Of a DNA stretch of 42,430 nt, positions 11,635-23,699 are shown piece by piece; the first letter of the stretch is position 1, and every line of letters starts with the position of its first letter. The notes under the pieces were generated by a model. It did not search any database. It was not told the origin of the DNA and saw only the letters and a list, made by a program, of their open reading frames with translations. The stretch covers positions 1-42,430 of the forward strand of contig JANQBS010000302.1 in assembly GCA_033085395.1 (NCBI GenBank). The letters run 5' to 3'. This DNA comes from Xanthoparmelia taractica (Eukaryota; Ascomycota; Lecanoromycetes; Lecanorales; Parmeliaceae). The position numbers and the translations under genes were made by a program.

Positions 11635-11790
11635 TGTTATGGAAAAGATCTAAGATTTAATGATTGAAAAGTCTAAGGAATTCTAAGGGCCGCAGTGGCG
11701 AAGATCTGCTGGAAAACTAATACAAATTTGACCTAGCCTCCCCAATCTTTTCGAAATGCCTTTTGCATAGGCATACAGAAAACCGTGACA
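11635..11790 (-). repeat. 5' LTR of B1 (156 bp)
   Basis: It runs from TGTTATGG to CCGTGACA on the plus strand. It is the less mutated of the two B1 LTRs and would have carried the promoter and polyadenylation signals of the element. It is followed directly by the AGAAT target duplication at 11791-11795. Confidence 0.92.
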
Positions 11791-11795
11791 AGAAT
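11791..11795. repeat. Target-site duplication AGAAT, right of B1
   Basis: It matches 4896-4900 exactly. Removing B1 plus one AGAAT restores collinearity with A2 around 21793. Confidence 0.92.
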
Positions 11796-13640
11796 CTACA
11801 CTTTACTAAGGTCTAAATTATTAAGAAAATTGCTATTATAAACGAGATTAATACTAATTAAAAATATATTTATTATTATCACTTTAATTTTAAGAAAAAC
11901 AATTTTAAAAAGACTTTATAAAGGTATTCCCCGAAGAAAAAGAAGAATATCCATATATTCTCGAATTATATTCATATATTCTCGAACCATATCTATATAT
12001 TCTCGAACCATATCTATTTGCGTAGATTTATTAATTATGCTTAAGATTATTTATCTTCTTAAGAAAATTATATAAGATAATTTAATTCTTTAGTCTTCTT
12101 AAGTTACGTCTTAGCTTAGAATTTAAGTTATTATAAATTATATTAAGCTAATTTTTAACGCTAATTAAATCGATATCTTTCGAAATATATAAGATCTTTT
12201 ATACGTACTCTCGAGACTTTCTCTTACTAATAGTATTTCTTAAGATATATCTCTTCTTCAATAACGAATTAATTATTATATTAATAAATACTTTAAATCG
12301 TTTAATTAATATTCTCTCTCACTTATTTAATCTATTTTCGAGCTTTATAAGACGCTTATTATTATTAAAAAGCTTACTTAATTAATACTTTAAAGTAGGC
12401 CCCTTAAAACAAGTCTACAGATTTATACGAATAAGCTTAACACTCTTAATGCTAGCTACGTCACGAGTATACTCCAGAAACAAATATATATCTCGAAAGT
12501 AAGTCTCTTTTAATGTATACTCCATTAAAGAAGCATCGAAAGCCATCGACTTATTCTTATATATCGAATTAAAAAATCCCATATTATCAATATTTCATCT
12601 ACTAACTAATGCAATTACTATTTCTATTATAGCATTAATATTATTTTATTCTAACGATTCTTACTTATTAGACGATTCAGATACGCTACGTAGAAGATCT
12701 TATAAAGTAGTTTATTGTTACTATGAAAAGCCAGTATTCTATTAGTTAACATTATTATTTTTAGTCATATTAAAGTCATTTGAAGTATCTCTAGAAGTAG
12801 GATTTATATTTAAATTTAAAGTAGAATTCGATATAGAATTCGTATTAGTTGAATTATTAATAATAGGAGAATTTTTAATAGAACTTTTTAAAGACAAAGA
12901 ACGAGATATATCGCCAATAGAAGAAGATTCTCTTAGTCTTCTTAATAGCTAAATATTAACCTTAAATCTAATTAGAGTAGCCCTAAAAATTAATCGATTA
13001 AGCGCTTAGCTATAGATTAGTTTAATGTCTTAATAGATATAGAACGAGCTCTTATACGTGCGTTACGAATTAATAAAGTTACTTCTTTTGCGATTTTTAG
13101 AGGTGTAAAATTAATTCTAACGATATCGATAATAAACTACTTAATATCGTCTATAATAAGACTAATAAAAGCGTGATTAAAGTGTAGATATTCGTCTATT
13201 TGAAAGATTAAAATAATAATATCTCGAGAGATAGGATTTAGAGCTAACGAAGCCAGGATAATAGTCTTCTTAATAACGAAGATAAAATAATAGTAATCTT
13301 CTAAATAACGAAGAGACCGTATTATATTAATAAAAAAGATTCTCTATTAATATAAAGGTGTGTATTATAAGAATTAAAGTTCTCTCTTATTATATAATTA
13401 AATAGTGTAATATTTTCCTTCTTTCTTTTTTAATTATAGTAAAGACAATAAGATAAGTAACTTAAAAGAAGCGGTAATATGCTTAAAACGATAGTAATAT
13501 TACCTATAATAGTAGTAATATAGTGAGTTGTAGCGATAATAGTAATAATAGTAAGTAAGAGAAAGATAAATTTGAGATTCCGATCGTCCGAATAAGAATT
13601 CCGATAACTTTATATACGGATCTTAATGAATAGAATATAG

Positions 13641-13654
13641 TTCTCCGCGGAGAA
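13641..13654. repeat. Perfect 14-bp palindrome TTCTCCGCGGAGAA in the A3 leader
   Basis: This GC-rich, self-complementary 14-mer sits in otherwise AT-rich leader. It is identical in A2 (23603-23616) and has one arm altered in A4 (about 24004-24017). It could form a hairpin or dimer-linkage structure in the element RNA; that role is a guess. Confidence 0.7.
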
Positions 13655-13742
13655 GAGTTTTTCGACGAATATAATAACTATTAATTAAGCAGATAAAGTA
13701 ATAATAAAGAATCTCCTCAAATAGCTAATAACAGCTATTTGA

Positions 13743-13754
13743 GCGTTGCTATTA
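13743..13754 (-). promoter_or_regulatory. Candidate tRNA primer-binding site of A3
   Basis: GCGTTGCTATTA on the plus strand is three bases inside the 5' LTR. It differs from the A2 version (GCGTTGCTACCA) only by two C-to-T changes. Confidence 0.62.
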
Positions 13755-13757
13755 TAC

Positions 13758-13915
13758 TATAATAGCAATAAGTGTATTCAGTCAGTAGGGTGTGTAAGTC
13801 TTAATTATTCTAAGTTGAAGAACTCTATCTAAGTCTGTCAGCCAGCCAAGCAGCCAGCCAAGCACCTATCTTAGCTGATTTCTTGGTTGGCTTGGCAAGT
13901 GCGTTTTCCGTGACA
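13758..13915 (-). repeat. 5' LTR of A3 (158 bp)
   Basis: It runs from TATAATAGC (ancestral TGTAACAGC) to CCGTGACA on the plus strand. It aligns with the other family A LTRs but contains a local duplication of a CCAGCCAAGCAG-like unit near 13851. The following 5 bp, TAAAA (13916-13920), would be one copy of its target duplication; the partner is outside the window. Confidence 0.85.
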
Positions 13916-15161
13916 TAAAACGTGCTAATTATGCTAATAGCAACTCTATTTACTAAATTTTCGAGTAATTGCTAACTTGACTAAATTTTATCGATATGGG
14001 CGAATAAGACTAAATATGCTAAATCCTACTAATCGTGCGAACTCGGCGGAATTCGTACGGAAATAAACTTTTTAAATTTATAGATATAAGTAGTTGAAGT
14101 AAAAAGAATAAAAACGAATATATCGAAAAGAAAAAGATACTAATATTTGTTCTAGTGTTTTATATAAATATTTTATTTTTTATTAAAAAACGATTATTTA
14201 GAAAGTTTCTTTTAGATTTAATAAATTAGAGAATATATATAGAGGTGAAATAAAATAATTAAATGAATTTCTTCTAGCTATATCTAATCGACTATAAGAC
14301 TCTCACGCGGAAATCGTTCTAGTAATAAAACTTAGTAATAATAACTAATAGTAGCGACGAATAGAGATGAAGTACTTAAAACGCTAATTCTTATATAGGC
14401 TAAGACTTCCCGAAAGAGCTTAATAGATTTAATAACCGTAGTAATAATTATAAATAACTATAATAATTATTAAAATATGAGGTAGAACACTTAGTTGTAT
14501 TATTCTAAGTATACTAGGGAAGGTAAGCGCGATCTAACTAGGTGAGGTCACGTAACTTGACATTTGCCAAGCCTTGACATATCACGTAAGCACGCGATTC
14601 AACTTTCAATACTTTCCTTCGCACGCTATCGATTCTCTACTCAAATATAAGATTCGAAGATTACGGCTCGAACGCCGAGTAGCTATCGTGAAACTAATAT
14701 ATTTATATGAGAAGTAAACGTAGAATAGCAACAGTGAGAAAAGAATATGTGCCTATATTCGTCTTATTGCCTTATATAAATTTTCACTTTTTGTCAAATA
14801 ATGATTCTTGAAGATAAAAATTTCTTATTTAATAGATACACTCTAGATTCCCATCGAATCACGGTCGAAGAATATATGAGAGAATGGCAAGTAATTTGAT
14901 TAAAATATAAATCTCCGACGTGCATGCGATTGGCTGCAAGCTCTCATGAAGTTATTTAGAATACTAATATTTGATAGTAGTGGCTAATTGTGATGTAGAT
15001 TAGGGCGATACGCCTTATGGTGTAGGGGCGTTATTGCGATATTTGATATCAAGAACTTTTGCTTATTGCGCTATAGTTCATAGAAATTAGGTAAGGTTTC
15101 GCTCTCCTAGTAGAAGCTTTCCTAATAGAAGCTTTCCTGAAAGACGCTTTCTTAAATAAGG
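13916..15161. other. Unassigned region between A3 and the copia pol
   Basis: No gene was recognised on either strand. About 13920-14480 is AT-rich and stop-filled. About 14480-15161 is clearly less AT-biased, keeps many CpA/TpG and CpG dinucleotides, and contains a 15-bp tandem repeat at 15107-15151. Because it directly follows the stop of the copia pol on the minus strand, it should hold the 3' untranslated region and perhaps the 3' LTR of element D. No second LTR copy is in the window to define the ends. The remainder may be old non-element DNA. Confidence 0.5.
15107..15151. repeat. Three tandem 15-bp units
   Basis: The units are CTAGTAGAAGCTTTC, CTAATAGAAGCTTTC and CTGAAAGACGCTTTC. On the minus strand they are purine-rich (GGAAAGC...), about 10 bp past the stop of the copia pol. 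A polypurine tract is possible here but unproven. Confidence 0.7.
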
Positions 15162-16327
15162 TTACAGCCGACGTTTTAGCCCGATTAGAAATCGAAATAA
15201 CTCGAATTCATTCTTATAAAGACTCTTGATAAGTTTATTAGCTATCTATTTATCAATTAATATATATTTAAGAACAATAATATCGGCGATAACTTATTCT
15301 CGTACGTAGTGATATTAAATATTAATATACTTAATACGAGCATAAAATTAAGAGTTCTTAATTAATATTATAATATCTTAATTATTATAATAGATAATAA
15401 TCGCTTAAGCGTATTTAATATTAAAATTAAGTTAATTTAGAAATTCTCGTAATTAGATTATCTTTTTTATAATCTAAGTTTAATTAATATATTTATTTTT
15501 ATAAATCGAAAGAGCGATCGTAGATTAACGCTTCGAAGATTAATTAATAATTATACTATTTATATTAAAGACGTATCTAGAAGTAAAACGTCGAATATTT
15601 TAATCTTCGACTTAATTCGCGTCTATATAGCTAATAAGCGACATTAAGTCTTTTCTAAATATAAGCTATTAATTCTTAATATCGTTAAGGTATCGAAAGA
15701 TTCGTTTAATAGTCTTTAATAAGATTTATTAGAATTTAAATCATATCGAGAGATTATTAAGATAATATATATAATATTAAGTTAAGTGCTTAATATAGCG
15801 TATATAAGAGATTCAATAGCGAACTAATAAATAAGTCGATTTTTTTCGATAATTATAAAGTTATTATTAATAATATAAAACTTATCGTTAGTTATAGATC
15901 TAGGGACTAGCGCTAAATTTAATATATTATACTCTTTTAGAAATTTCTCGATATAATTCTTCTATTTAAGATAAAGAATATAATTAATACGATCTTTAAT
16001 AATTAATATATCGAGATAATAAATATACGAACTTAAATTAATTATCTTAAACTTCTTATTAAGCTTCTTTTTAATAACTTAAATATTTTTCTTATTAAGA
16101 TTAGCGAGGAGAATACCGTTTATATAGATAGCGATAATAATAATATCGTTAATAAATATCGAAAGATTAATAGCGATAGACTCGAAATCTAATTTCTTTA
16201 AATAAATAGCTAAAGTATTATATTAAACTTTAAGCGATTACTTTAAATTATAGAGTATCTTAATAAGCTTATATATCTTATATTCTTAATCTTTAATTAT
16301 AAATTCGATAAATTAGAATACGTAGAT
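15162..16327 (-). pseudogene. Degenerate Ty1/copia pol of element D, C-terminal half (RT and RNase H)
   Basis: Minus-strand reading gives the classic Ty1/copia order. RT has a 'KALYGLKQSPRVW'-like block (now KILYNLK, about 16230-16262), an active-site box that reads Y-I-N-G instead of YVDD (16115-16126), and 'YYLGMTI'-type sequence (about 15990-16030). RNase H has the 'RSTSGYVFNLG' and 'WSSKRQ' block region (about 15510-15620) and 'KHIDI' (about 15290-15330). It ends with 'NEFELFRFLIGLKRRL' and a stop at 15162-15164. The Ty1/copia identity is strong. The frame has stops, though fewer than in family A. It is interrupted at 16327/16328 by A2 and resumes at 31529. Confidence 0.85.
16323..16327. 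repeat. Target-site duplication TAGAT, left of A2
   Basis: It is identical to 31529-31533 on the far side of the nested A2/A4 block. Joining the two flanks through one copy restores the copia RT reading direction. Confidence 0.85.
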
Positions 16328-16470
16328 TATAACAGCAAAGGGTGTGTATAGTCAGTTGGGTGTGTAATTCTTAATTATTCTAAGTTGGAAAATTCTATCT
16401 AAGTCAGGGCCAGTCAAGCACTTGCCTTAGCCGATTTCTTAATTGACTTGGCAAATGCGTTTTCGTGATA
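16328..16470 (-). repeat. 3' LTR of A2 (143 bp)
   Basis: On the plus strand it runs from TATAACAGC to CGTGATA. Both termini show the TG-to-TA or CA-to-TA change expected of RIP relative to TGTAACAGC...CGTGACA. It lacks the roughly 26-bp internal duplication present in the A4 LTRs. Confidence 0.9.
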
Positions 16471-17020
16471 GTATCCGCCGAAATAGAAGAAAAAGCGAGC
16501 GACCTCGCTTGCTATATACATATCTGAAGTATATAGAAAAAACTCTATTAATTAAGTAGTGTGATAATAGCGTGATAGTATATTAATATCGGCGGGAAGT
16601 TAGTGACAGTGAGGTCTTTTCGACGGCCAAACCATATAGTTAAAATACCAGTTAGTATACAAACTCCTTCATGCCACAATACAACGACTATACTTATTAT
16701 CTCTCTTCAATAATCACACAAACGTTATCGAATAGAGGAGAATTATTTCCCGGTTGACAATACTCGTTAAACGTTTGAATGCAGTGATAAGATAAGTAGG
16801 CGTAATATGAGTGTTCTTCAGGTATAGTATCGTGTGTTTTCTTAAATACTTCTCACTTTGTTCACAAAGGCATTAATAAAGTAGCGATATTATACTTTCT
16901 GGGACGATCTCTTCTTTTTGCAGGGTTTAACTAAGAAGGCGGAGATAAGCTTATAGAAATGAGTGTAATTGTAGGTGTAACAGCTCGAATTCTAGCTGCT
17001 TTCTCCTTATACTTCTTCAT
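16471..17020 (-). other. 3' untranslated region of A2
   Basis: This is non-coding element sequence between chromodomain and LTR. It is less damaged than the same region in A1: long runs around 16660-16830 keep mixed base composition. It shares 'AATCACACAAACGTTATCGA' (about 16712-16731) and 'GTAATATGAGTGTT' with the 3' region of family B. Confidence 0.65.
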
Positions 17021-20000
17021 CAACTCAGAAGCGTTATTAAGATCCTTGATATTATATCACTAGTTATATTTAGAATTATATTTCTTTTATCTTACTAGGT
17101 ATTCTATAGTTAAATTACGTTCTTTCTTAATAATTCGCTTATTAAGAAGTCGTTCGATTTCTAAATTAATAGTATTATTATTATTAATAGAAATAGATAG
17201 GATATATTAAGGCCGAGGACGTTAAAAAGAATCGCTCTGTGAGGTAGAATAAGGCTTTAATTATGCTATCGTAAAGATAGAATAAATTCTTTATTCTATA
17301 GAAATAGTAAGTCTATAGGCGAGTCTATCTATTCTATTTATCATCTAAAAAGAATCGATATATTATTATAATAGCTTATTAATAATATTAAGAATAGAGA
17401 AGATTTTATAGTCTTTATATAATCGAAGAAGCGTCTATTCTCTCACTCTAAGAAACATTAATTAATACTTTCTATTGTAATGGAATTTATTAAACATTTA
17501 AGTAAAATCGATAATATTCTTAATTATAATTTGTGTAGAGATATAATCGACTTTAGCTAATAAACGAAGCAAATTCAAAGATCTATTTAAAGTAAAATTA
17601 TAGATTACTTCGCTCGACGTAATTCTAAAAGAGGCGGAGTTATTTAAAAAGATCTATATTTGTAATAGCACTTTCGACTATAAAGAAGATTTATTAAGGG
17701 CATATACGAAGTATCTTAAAGCTATCTTAGCAGTCTAATTAATGCGTTCGCTTATATTATTAATCTATAAGTAATAGACTATTAAATATAATAGAGAAAT
17801 CTTTAATAGTTTAAAAAGCGATTCTCAGAGCTTCGAGAGAAATTTTCTATCTCGATCGCTAATAATAATTTTTAAGATTGCTTAATTAACAATATTAAAT
17901 CGATTTAAAAGTGCTTTTACTTAATTAGATACTTTTTAAGTTAACTTGCTAAGAATTAACTAAATAACTTTTATAAACTTATAAGTAATAGATATAATAT
18001 AATTTAGCCCCTAATTTAATAGAGATAATATTAGAATAAAATTAATTATTAGAGTGTGAAAAGGCACGAGCGGAGATGAGATTAACTATAGACTATCGTA
18101 AGATACGTGCCTTTTTATCTATAGCACTAAACACTCTAAATAATATCAAATAAAGTCTCGTAAGTACTTTATGATTCTATAAATATATTAGAATAATATA
18201 ACGATCTCGTAGTATCTCTAAAAGCTAGAATATCCTTTTTTATATATTAAAGTAAGAATATCTTTTACTAGCAAAGAGGGGATATAAAGTTATTATTAAT
18301 TAGTAATTCTATTAACATAAAAGATAAGATCTTATTAAAGACTTTACTACTCTTACTATTAACTCTCTTTCGAATCTCTCTACTACTTATGCTATTAATT
18401 TTCTTTCAGCCGAGACGAAAAATAAGAGTTAGCGTCTATAGCAAAGAGATACTTTCCCCGCACGAAAGATAAAGAAGCTACGTCCTCGCTAATCAGACTA
18501 TTATTAATATTTAGCTATAAAGATATTCTTTTTTAATAACTATCTTCTTAATAGTCTTAAATATACTTCTTATAAAATAAGATACTTATTTCTATTAAAC
18601 TTATAATAAAAATATAGAGAGCATTTAACTTCGAATAATAATAAGATAGCTTATCTTTATTTAGACTTATAAGCCTTGATAGAGCATTAGATATAATATA
18701 TTCTTTACTAGATTTATAAGAGATGATTAGATTAAACTATCTTAAGAATTAAGTAACTCGAATTAAGCGAACATTTATCCTTATTATTAATGTAATTGAA
18801 ATAATCGAATTTTGCTTTATAATATTAATAATAATAGAATAATCGATCTATATTCTTATAGAATACTTTAAAGATTCGATTATATATCTTATTTTCTTTA
18901 GATATTAAATAAGGCTAGTAATCTTTAATTCCGTAGATTAATAATTTCTTTCTACTATAGTTAGAAGCCTTAATAGAAAAAGAATAGACTTTATCTCTAT
19001 ACGAGAGGGCCATTTGCTCTTCTATGCATTTAATTTAATATAAGTATCTAATTTAATATAAAAGACTATCGCCTTAAAACTAAATTTCTTTAAGATATCT
19101 AAGTTAATTTATAAAGTTCGAATATTATTAAAATATATTAAAATTATAGATTAAGATAGTGCTTCTTAAAGAAGCTAAAAAGAAGCTAATTGCTTCTTTA
19201 AAATTATAGATAGTTTTATTCTAAAAGAGTGTTATTTTCGCTAACGTTTAGAGTTCGATACTTTCTTTAGAAGTAGTGTTTTAAGATTCTATAAGAACTA
19301 TATTAATTATATATAGAAATAAACGTACTAACGCAGATAGTTAATTAATCTAAAGTAATATTCGAGTTCTTTTAAGATGCTAAAATATTATAAGTTCGAG
19401 ATAGCTTTAAGCTTATTCTCTAATGAAATTAAGTCGAAAGAATTAACTTTTCTATTTAATAAATTAATGTTTAGATATCTTAAAAAGACTTTTATAAAAG
19501 AAATAATAATATTAAATTTTATGAAAAGCTTAAATAGCTAATAAAGATCTTATAAATACTATTAAAATATTCTAATATTCGTAATTATATTATTAACGTA
19601 GACTTTTACGTTGAGAATATGTTATAAGATCTTATTAATTTAACGTTAAATATAGATAATCAAATTTATATAATTTATAATTAAAACATTAAAGGTTTTC
19701 TAACTTCTGTGACTTATAATCGTCTATATATAGCGATAGTTTAAATATATTCGCTATTAATAGAAAAACGACGTAGCATCTATTACTAAAATAAAATTAT
19801 AATTAATTAGTATCTTAATTATATTCTATTAAAGAGGCACTAAATATATATCTCGAAGTAATAAGTTATTTAAACCTCGGATATTAATTATCGATTTTCT
19901 CTTAATAATATTATTAAATAATGTTTTTTATATAATAAATATCGAATAGAAAAAGAGTATAGAATCTTTAATTTATTTAAGTCTTCTCTATTCGTATAGC

Positions 20001-21150
20001 TTATTAAAGACTTTATTAATTATTTCTTAATCTCGTATACTTAAGAGATAGATCTTGATTTTCTCGCTAATCTTAATTTATTAATTATTTCTTAGCGAAA
20101 GCTTTATTTATTTCTCTTCTAGCACTTTAATAAAGTCTATATCTTATTAGATCTCTAAGAATTCGTTAATTAGATCGACTAATATAGTTCTAATCTATAT
20201 ATTCTCGAAAATTATAACTTTATTTAATAGCTTAGTTTCTTTAGTTAATAAAAGAGTTAATTAATTTAAACTTAAGTTCGTGCTTAAATTTATAACTATT
20301 TTCGTTAAGGCGAATTCGAGTTCGATATTAATTTAAAAGCAATTTTCGTAGTTTATTTCGAGAATATTTCTAAGCTTTAACTTCCTTGGAATTTAAATAG
20401 ATATATTAGACTTATTTCGAATTAGAATTTCAATTATTATATAATTAATTAAATTTCAATTATTATATAATTAATTAAATAAGCGAATATTATTAGATTC
20501 GTCTATGCTAACTTAAATAAGAAATCACGATCGTTAAATAAATTAATTTCCTTAATTAATAGAATTATCTCGCTGTGCGGAGGCACGAAAATAAATAATT
20601 TAATATAAATCTTTCTCCGCATAAAATCGCCTCGAGATCGAGTAATAATATTAATCGTAGTGCTATAATTATTAATTCTTACTTTCTTGTTAACTATATC
20701 AATAATAATTTCTTTAAGTCTAATAATATTATTTTTAATAAATATTTTAATACGTAAGTTATCGATAATATATAACTTTCTACGTAGATATATAAGCACT
20801 CTTCGACCTTAATTATTAATTCTAGGAAGATAGATATCTTACGTAATATACTTCGAAGTCTCGTGCTTAAAAGTATCGACCCCACGCACTCGTAAAAATA
20901 TTGCTATCTTAAAGATAGCTATATTCGAATATTGCTAAGAATATTATAATCTATCTATTAAACTTACATTACACCTAATATTAATATAAATCTTATCTTC
21001 TTAATTAGTAGAATCGAGCTTAACTTCAATTATAATATAAGTTTAACTTTAAAAAGTAAAATTATTCCCTAAATTCTAATTAGAAGCGATAGACTTAATA
21101 ATTTTTAATTATTTATTAGCGGAGTTAGAAGAGTTAGAAGGCTTTATAAG
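17020..21150 (-). pseudogene. Degenerate Ty3/gypsy pol of A2
   Basis: Right to left: the protease/linker region (about 20480-21150, containing a 98-codon open stretch at 20503-20799 with 'YSTTINIITRSRGDF' and 'HSEIILLIKEINLFNDR', the longest in-phase coding relic in the window); RT (about 19150-20150) with YVDD changed to Y-V-N-N (about 19580-19600); RNase H (about 18560-18980); integrase (about 17430-18400) with the 'SDRD' box near 17855-17870; and chromodomain (about 17030-17180) with 'LLNKRIIKK'. It is full of stops outside the open stretch. It was once the polyprotein for proteolysis, reverse transcription and integration. Confidence 0.85.
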
Positions 21151-23250
21151 CTCTACTTCGTTAATATAAACGTGCTTTCCCAAATAGCTAATACGTAAAT
21201 GCTTATACAATTTAATCTTAAATAAGAAGAATTTCTAATACTTTCGATAGTAGGTTTCGATCCCCATAAAGCTAGCAAATTAATTATTATTTGATTATAT
21301 AGAAAGCTTATTAGAATTAGCATAATATATCTTATTTTTATATTAATCTTCGCCTATAAAATAGGAGTATTCGATATTAATATTTTCTTTCTAATAGTTC
21401 GAACTTTGAGCTTCGTTATACTTAGCATTTTTATTAATAGTAGAGATCTAATAGATCGCTACTTTTAAACGATTTGTAATATTAAATTAAGATCTTTAAT
21501 TACTTTAATTTTACTAAAAACCTTAAGCTAATTTTAAAGAAAAATTTTATTAAGTTAATCTTAAAGAAAATTATTATTATTAATTATTAAATAAAGATTA
21601 ATTTAAGATCAAATTTAATACGTTTAAAGCGGCGATTTATAGAGGCTAATTAGATATTTAATCGTTTTGCTACGAATTAAAATAAGCATTTTAATTATTA
21701 AATTAACGTGGAAATAACTAAGTTAATTACTTATATTAATTATTATTTTAACGAAAAGACTACTAAAAGTAAGGTCGCTAATATTAATTATTAGAATCTA
21801 TATCTTATAGAGACCGAAATAATTGAAAAGATTACTATTGTAAACGAGGTTAATACTAACTAAAAATACCTTTATTACTATTACTCTAATTTTGATAACG
21901 ATTCTAAGAAGGCCCCGTAGAAAATCTCTATATTCTAGTACTATATCTACTTGCATAGATTTATTAATTATATTTAAGATTATTTATCTTCTTAAGAAAA
22001 TTATATAAAATAATTTAATTCTTTAATCTTCTTAAGTTACGCTTTAGCTTAGTATTTAAGTTATTATAAATCATATTAAGCTAATTTTTAACATTAATTA
22101 AGTTAATATCTTTCGAAGCACGTAAGATCTTTTATATATACTTTTTAAGCTCTCTTTTGCTAATAGTATTTCTTATAATATATCTTTTCTTTAATAACGA
22201 ATTAATCGCTATATTAATAGATATCTTAAATCGTTTAATTAATATTCTCTTTCACTTATTTAATTTATTCTCGAGCTTTATAAGACGCTTATTATTATTA
22301 GAAAGCTCACTTAATTACTTTTTTAAAGTAGATTTCTTAAAATAAGTCTAGAGATTCGTACGAATAAGCTTATTATTCTTAATACTAGCTACCTCACAAG
22401 TATACTCTAGAAACAAATATATATCTCGAAAGTAAGTCTTCTTTAATGTATACTTCATTAAAGAAGCATCGAAAGTTATCGACTTATCTTTATATATCGA
22501 GTTAAAGAATCTTATATTACTAGCATTTCTTCTATCGGCTAATATCGATACTATTTCTACTATAGCATCGATATTATTTTATTCTAACGATCCTCGCTTA
22601 TTAGGCGATTCAAATACGCTATATAAAAGATCTTATAGAATAGTTTATTATTACTATAAAAAGTTAGTATTTTGTTAATTGATATCGTTATTTTTAGTTA
22701 TATTAAAGTTCGAAGTATTTTTAAAAGTAAGATTTATGCTTAAATTTAATATAGAGTTCGATATAAAATTTAAATTACTAGAATTAGAGATAATACTAGT
22801 AGAATTTCTAATAGAACTTCTTAAAGACGAAGAACGAGATATATCGCTAGTAGAAGAAGGTTCTCTTAGCCTTCTTAATAATTAAATATTAATCTTAAAT
22901 CTAATTAGAGTAGCCCTGAAAATTAATCGATTAAGTATCTAGCTAGTAGACTAATTATAGCTTAATACCTTAATAGATATAGAACGAGCTCTCACTCGGG
23001 CGTTACGGGCTAATAAAGCTACTTCTTTTACAATCTCTAAAGGCCTAAAATTAATCTTAACGATATCGATAATAAATTACTTAATATCGTCGAAGATAAG
23101 ACTAATAAAGGCGTGCTCGAAGTGTAGAAATTCGTCTATTTAAAAGATTAATATAATAATATCTTAAGAGATAGGATTTAGAGCTAACGGAGTTAAGATA
23201 ATAGCAGTCTATAACGGAGATAGGATAATAGTAGTCTTCTTAATAATGAA
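21150..23250 (-). pseudogene. Degenerate gag of A2
   Basis: This is the minus-strand equivalent of the A4 gag. About 21850-22480 is the Gag core, about 22640-22880 is a Ser/Asn-rich low-complexity stretch, and about 22900-23200 is the N-terminal part. The 68-codon plus-strand frame at 22679-22885 is antisense to the Ser/Asn-rich stretch. At 21793-21797 a single AGAAT marks the site that B1 occupies in A3. There are many stops. Confidence 0.72.
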
Positions 23251-23699
23251 AATAGAATAATAGTAGCTTTCTTAATAACGAAGAGATAATATTATATTAA
23301 TAAGAAAGATTTTTTATTAATATAAAGGTGTAACGTATACATGCAATTAAATAGTATAGTATTTTCTTTCTTTTATAGCAAAGATAGCAGTAAAGATAGT
23401 AAGATAAGTGGTCTAAAAGGGGCGGCAGTTATCTATAGTAGCAGCAATACGATAATATAACAATAATAAGTAAGCTATAGCAATAATAGTAATGATAGTA
23501 AGTGTGAGAAAGATAAGTTTAATAACGAACTCAGTGAGATTGCGACCGTCCGGGTAAGAATTCCGATAATTTTATATACGGATCTCACTAGACAGAATAT
23601 AGTTCTCCGCGGAGAAGGGAAGAATTATTTCAACGAATATAATAATACTAATCAAGCAATAATAAAGGATCTTCTGAAATAGCTACAATAGCTATTTAG
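23250..23699 (-). other. 5' leader of A2
   Basis: This is the untranslated leader between the primer site and gag. It holds the palindrome TTCTCCGCGGAGAA at 23603-23616. The neighbouring 23170-23280 carries about three units of the leader minisatellite. It is homologous to 23914-24330 (inverted, A4) and 13320-13742 (A3). Confidence 0.6.
23603..23616. repeat. Perfect 14-bp palindrome TTCTCCGCGGAGAA in the A2 leader
   Basis: It is identical to the A3 copy at 13641-13654 and keeps both CpG-containing half sites. Confidence 0.7.

Larger units (their letters stand above)
4901..11790 (-). mobile_element. Family B chromovirus copy B1, full length (6890 bp), nested in A3
   Basis: This is a complete Ty3/gypsy element on the minus strand. 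It has 156-bp LTRs at both ends, a 5-bp target duplication AGAAT, a candidate primer-binding site next to the right (5') LTR, gag, and pol with protease, RT, RNase H, integrase and chromodomain. It interrupts the gag region of A3, so it is younger than A3. Its pol order and chromodomain match family A, but the LTR sequence is different apart from the TGTCACG/TAACA ends. It is heavily stop-ridden by transition mutations. A second partial copy, B2, lies at 39978-42430. Confidence 0.93.
11796..13757 (-). pseudogene. Degenerate gag and leader of A3, right of the B1 insertion
   Basis: This minus-strand family A sequence is collinear with 21798-23714 of A2 and, inverted, with 23899-about 25830 of A4. 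About 11950-12960 corresponds to the Gag core and a Ser/Asn-rich stretch. About 12960-13250 is the Gag N-terminal part, which in A4 reads with few stops. About 13250-13757 is the untranslated leader. Gag would have packaged the element RNA. Stops occur throughout. The leader keeps a short minisatellite (about two units near 13251-13320) and the palindrome at 13641-13654. Confidence 0.72.

Noticed and set aside
20503..20799. 98-codon minus-strand frame as a stand-alone gene
   Set aside because: It aligns with the protease-RT linker of A3 and A4 and is simply the least stop-damaged part of A2 pol.
22679..22885. Acidic/Phe-rich plus-strand frame, and its counterpart at 24822-25046 on the minus strand
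   Set aside because: Both are antisense to the Ser/Asn-rich segment of family A gag and appear in two copies for that reason.
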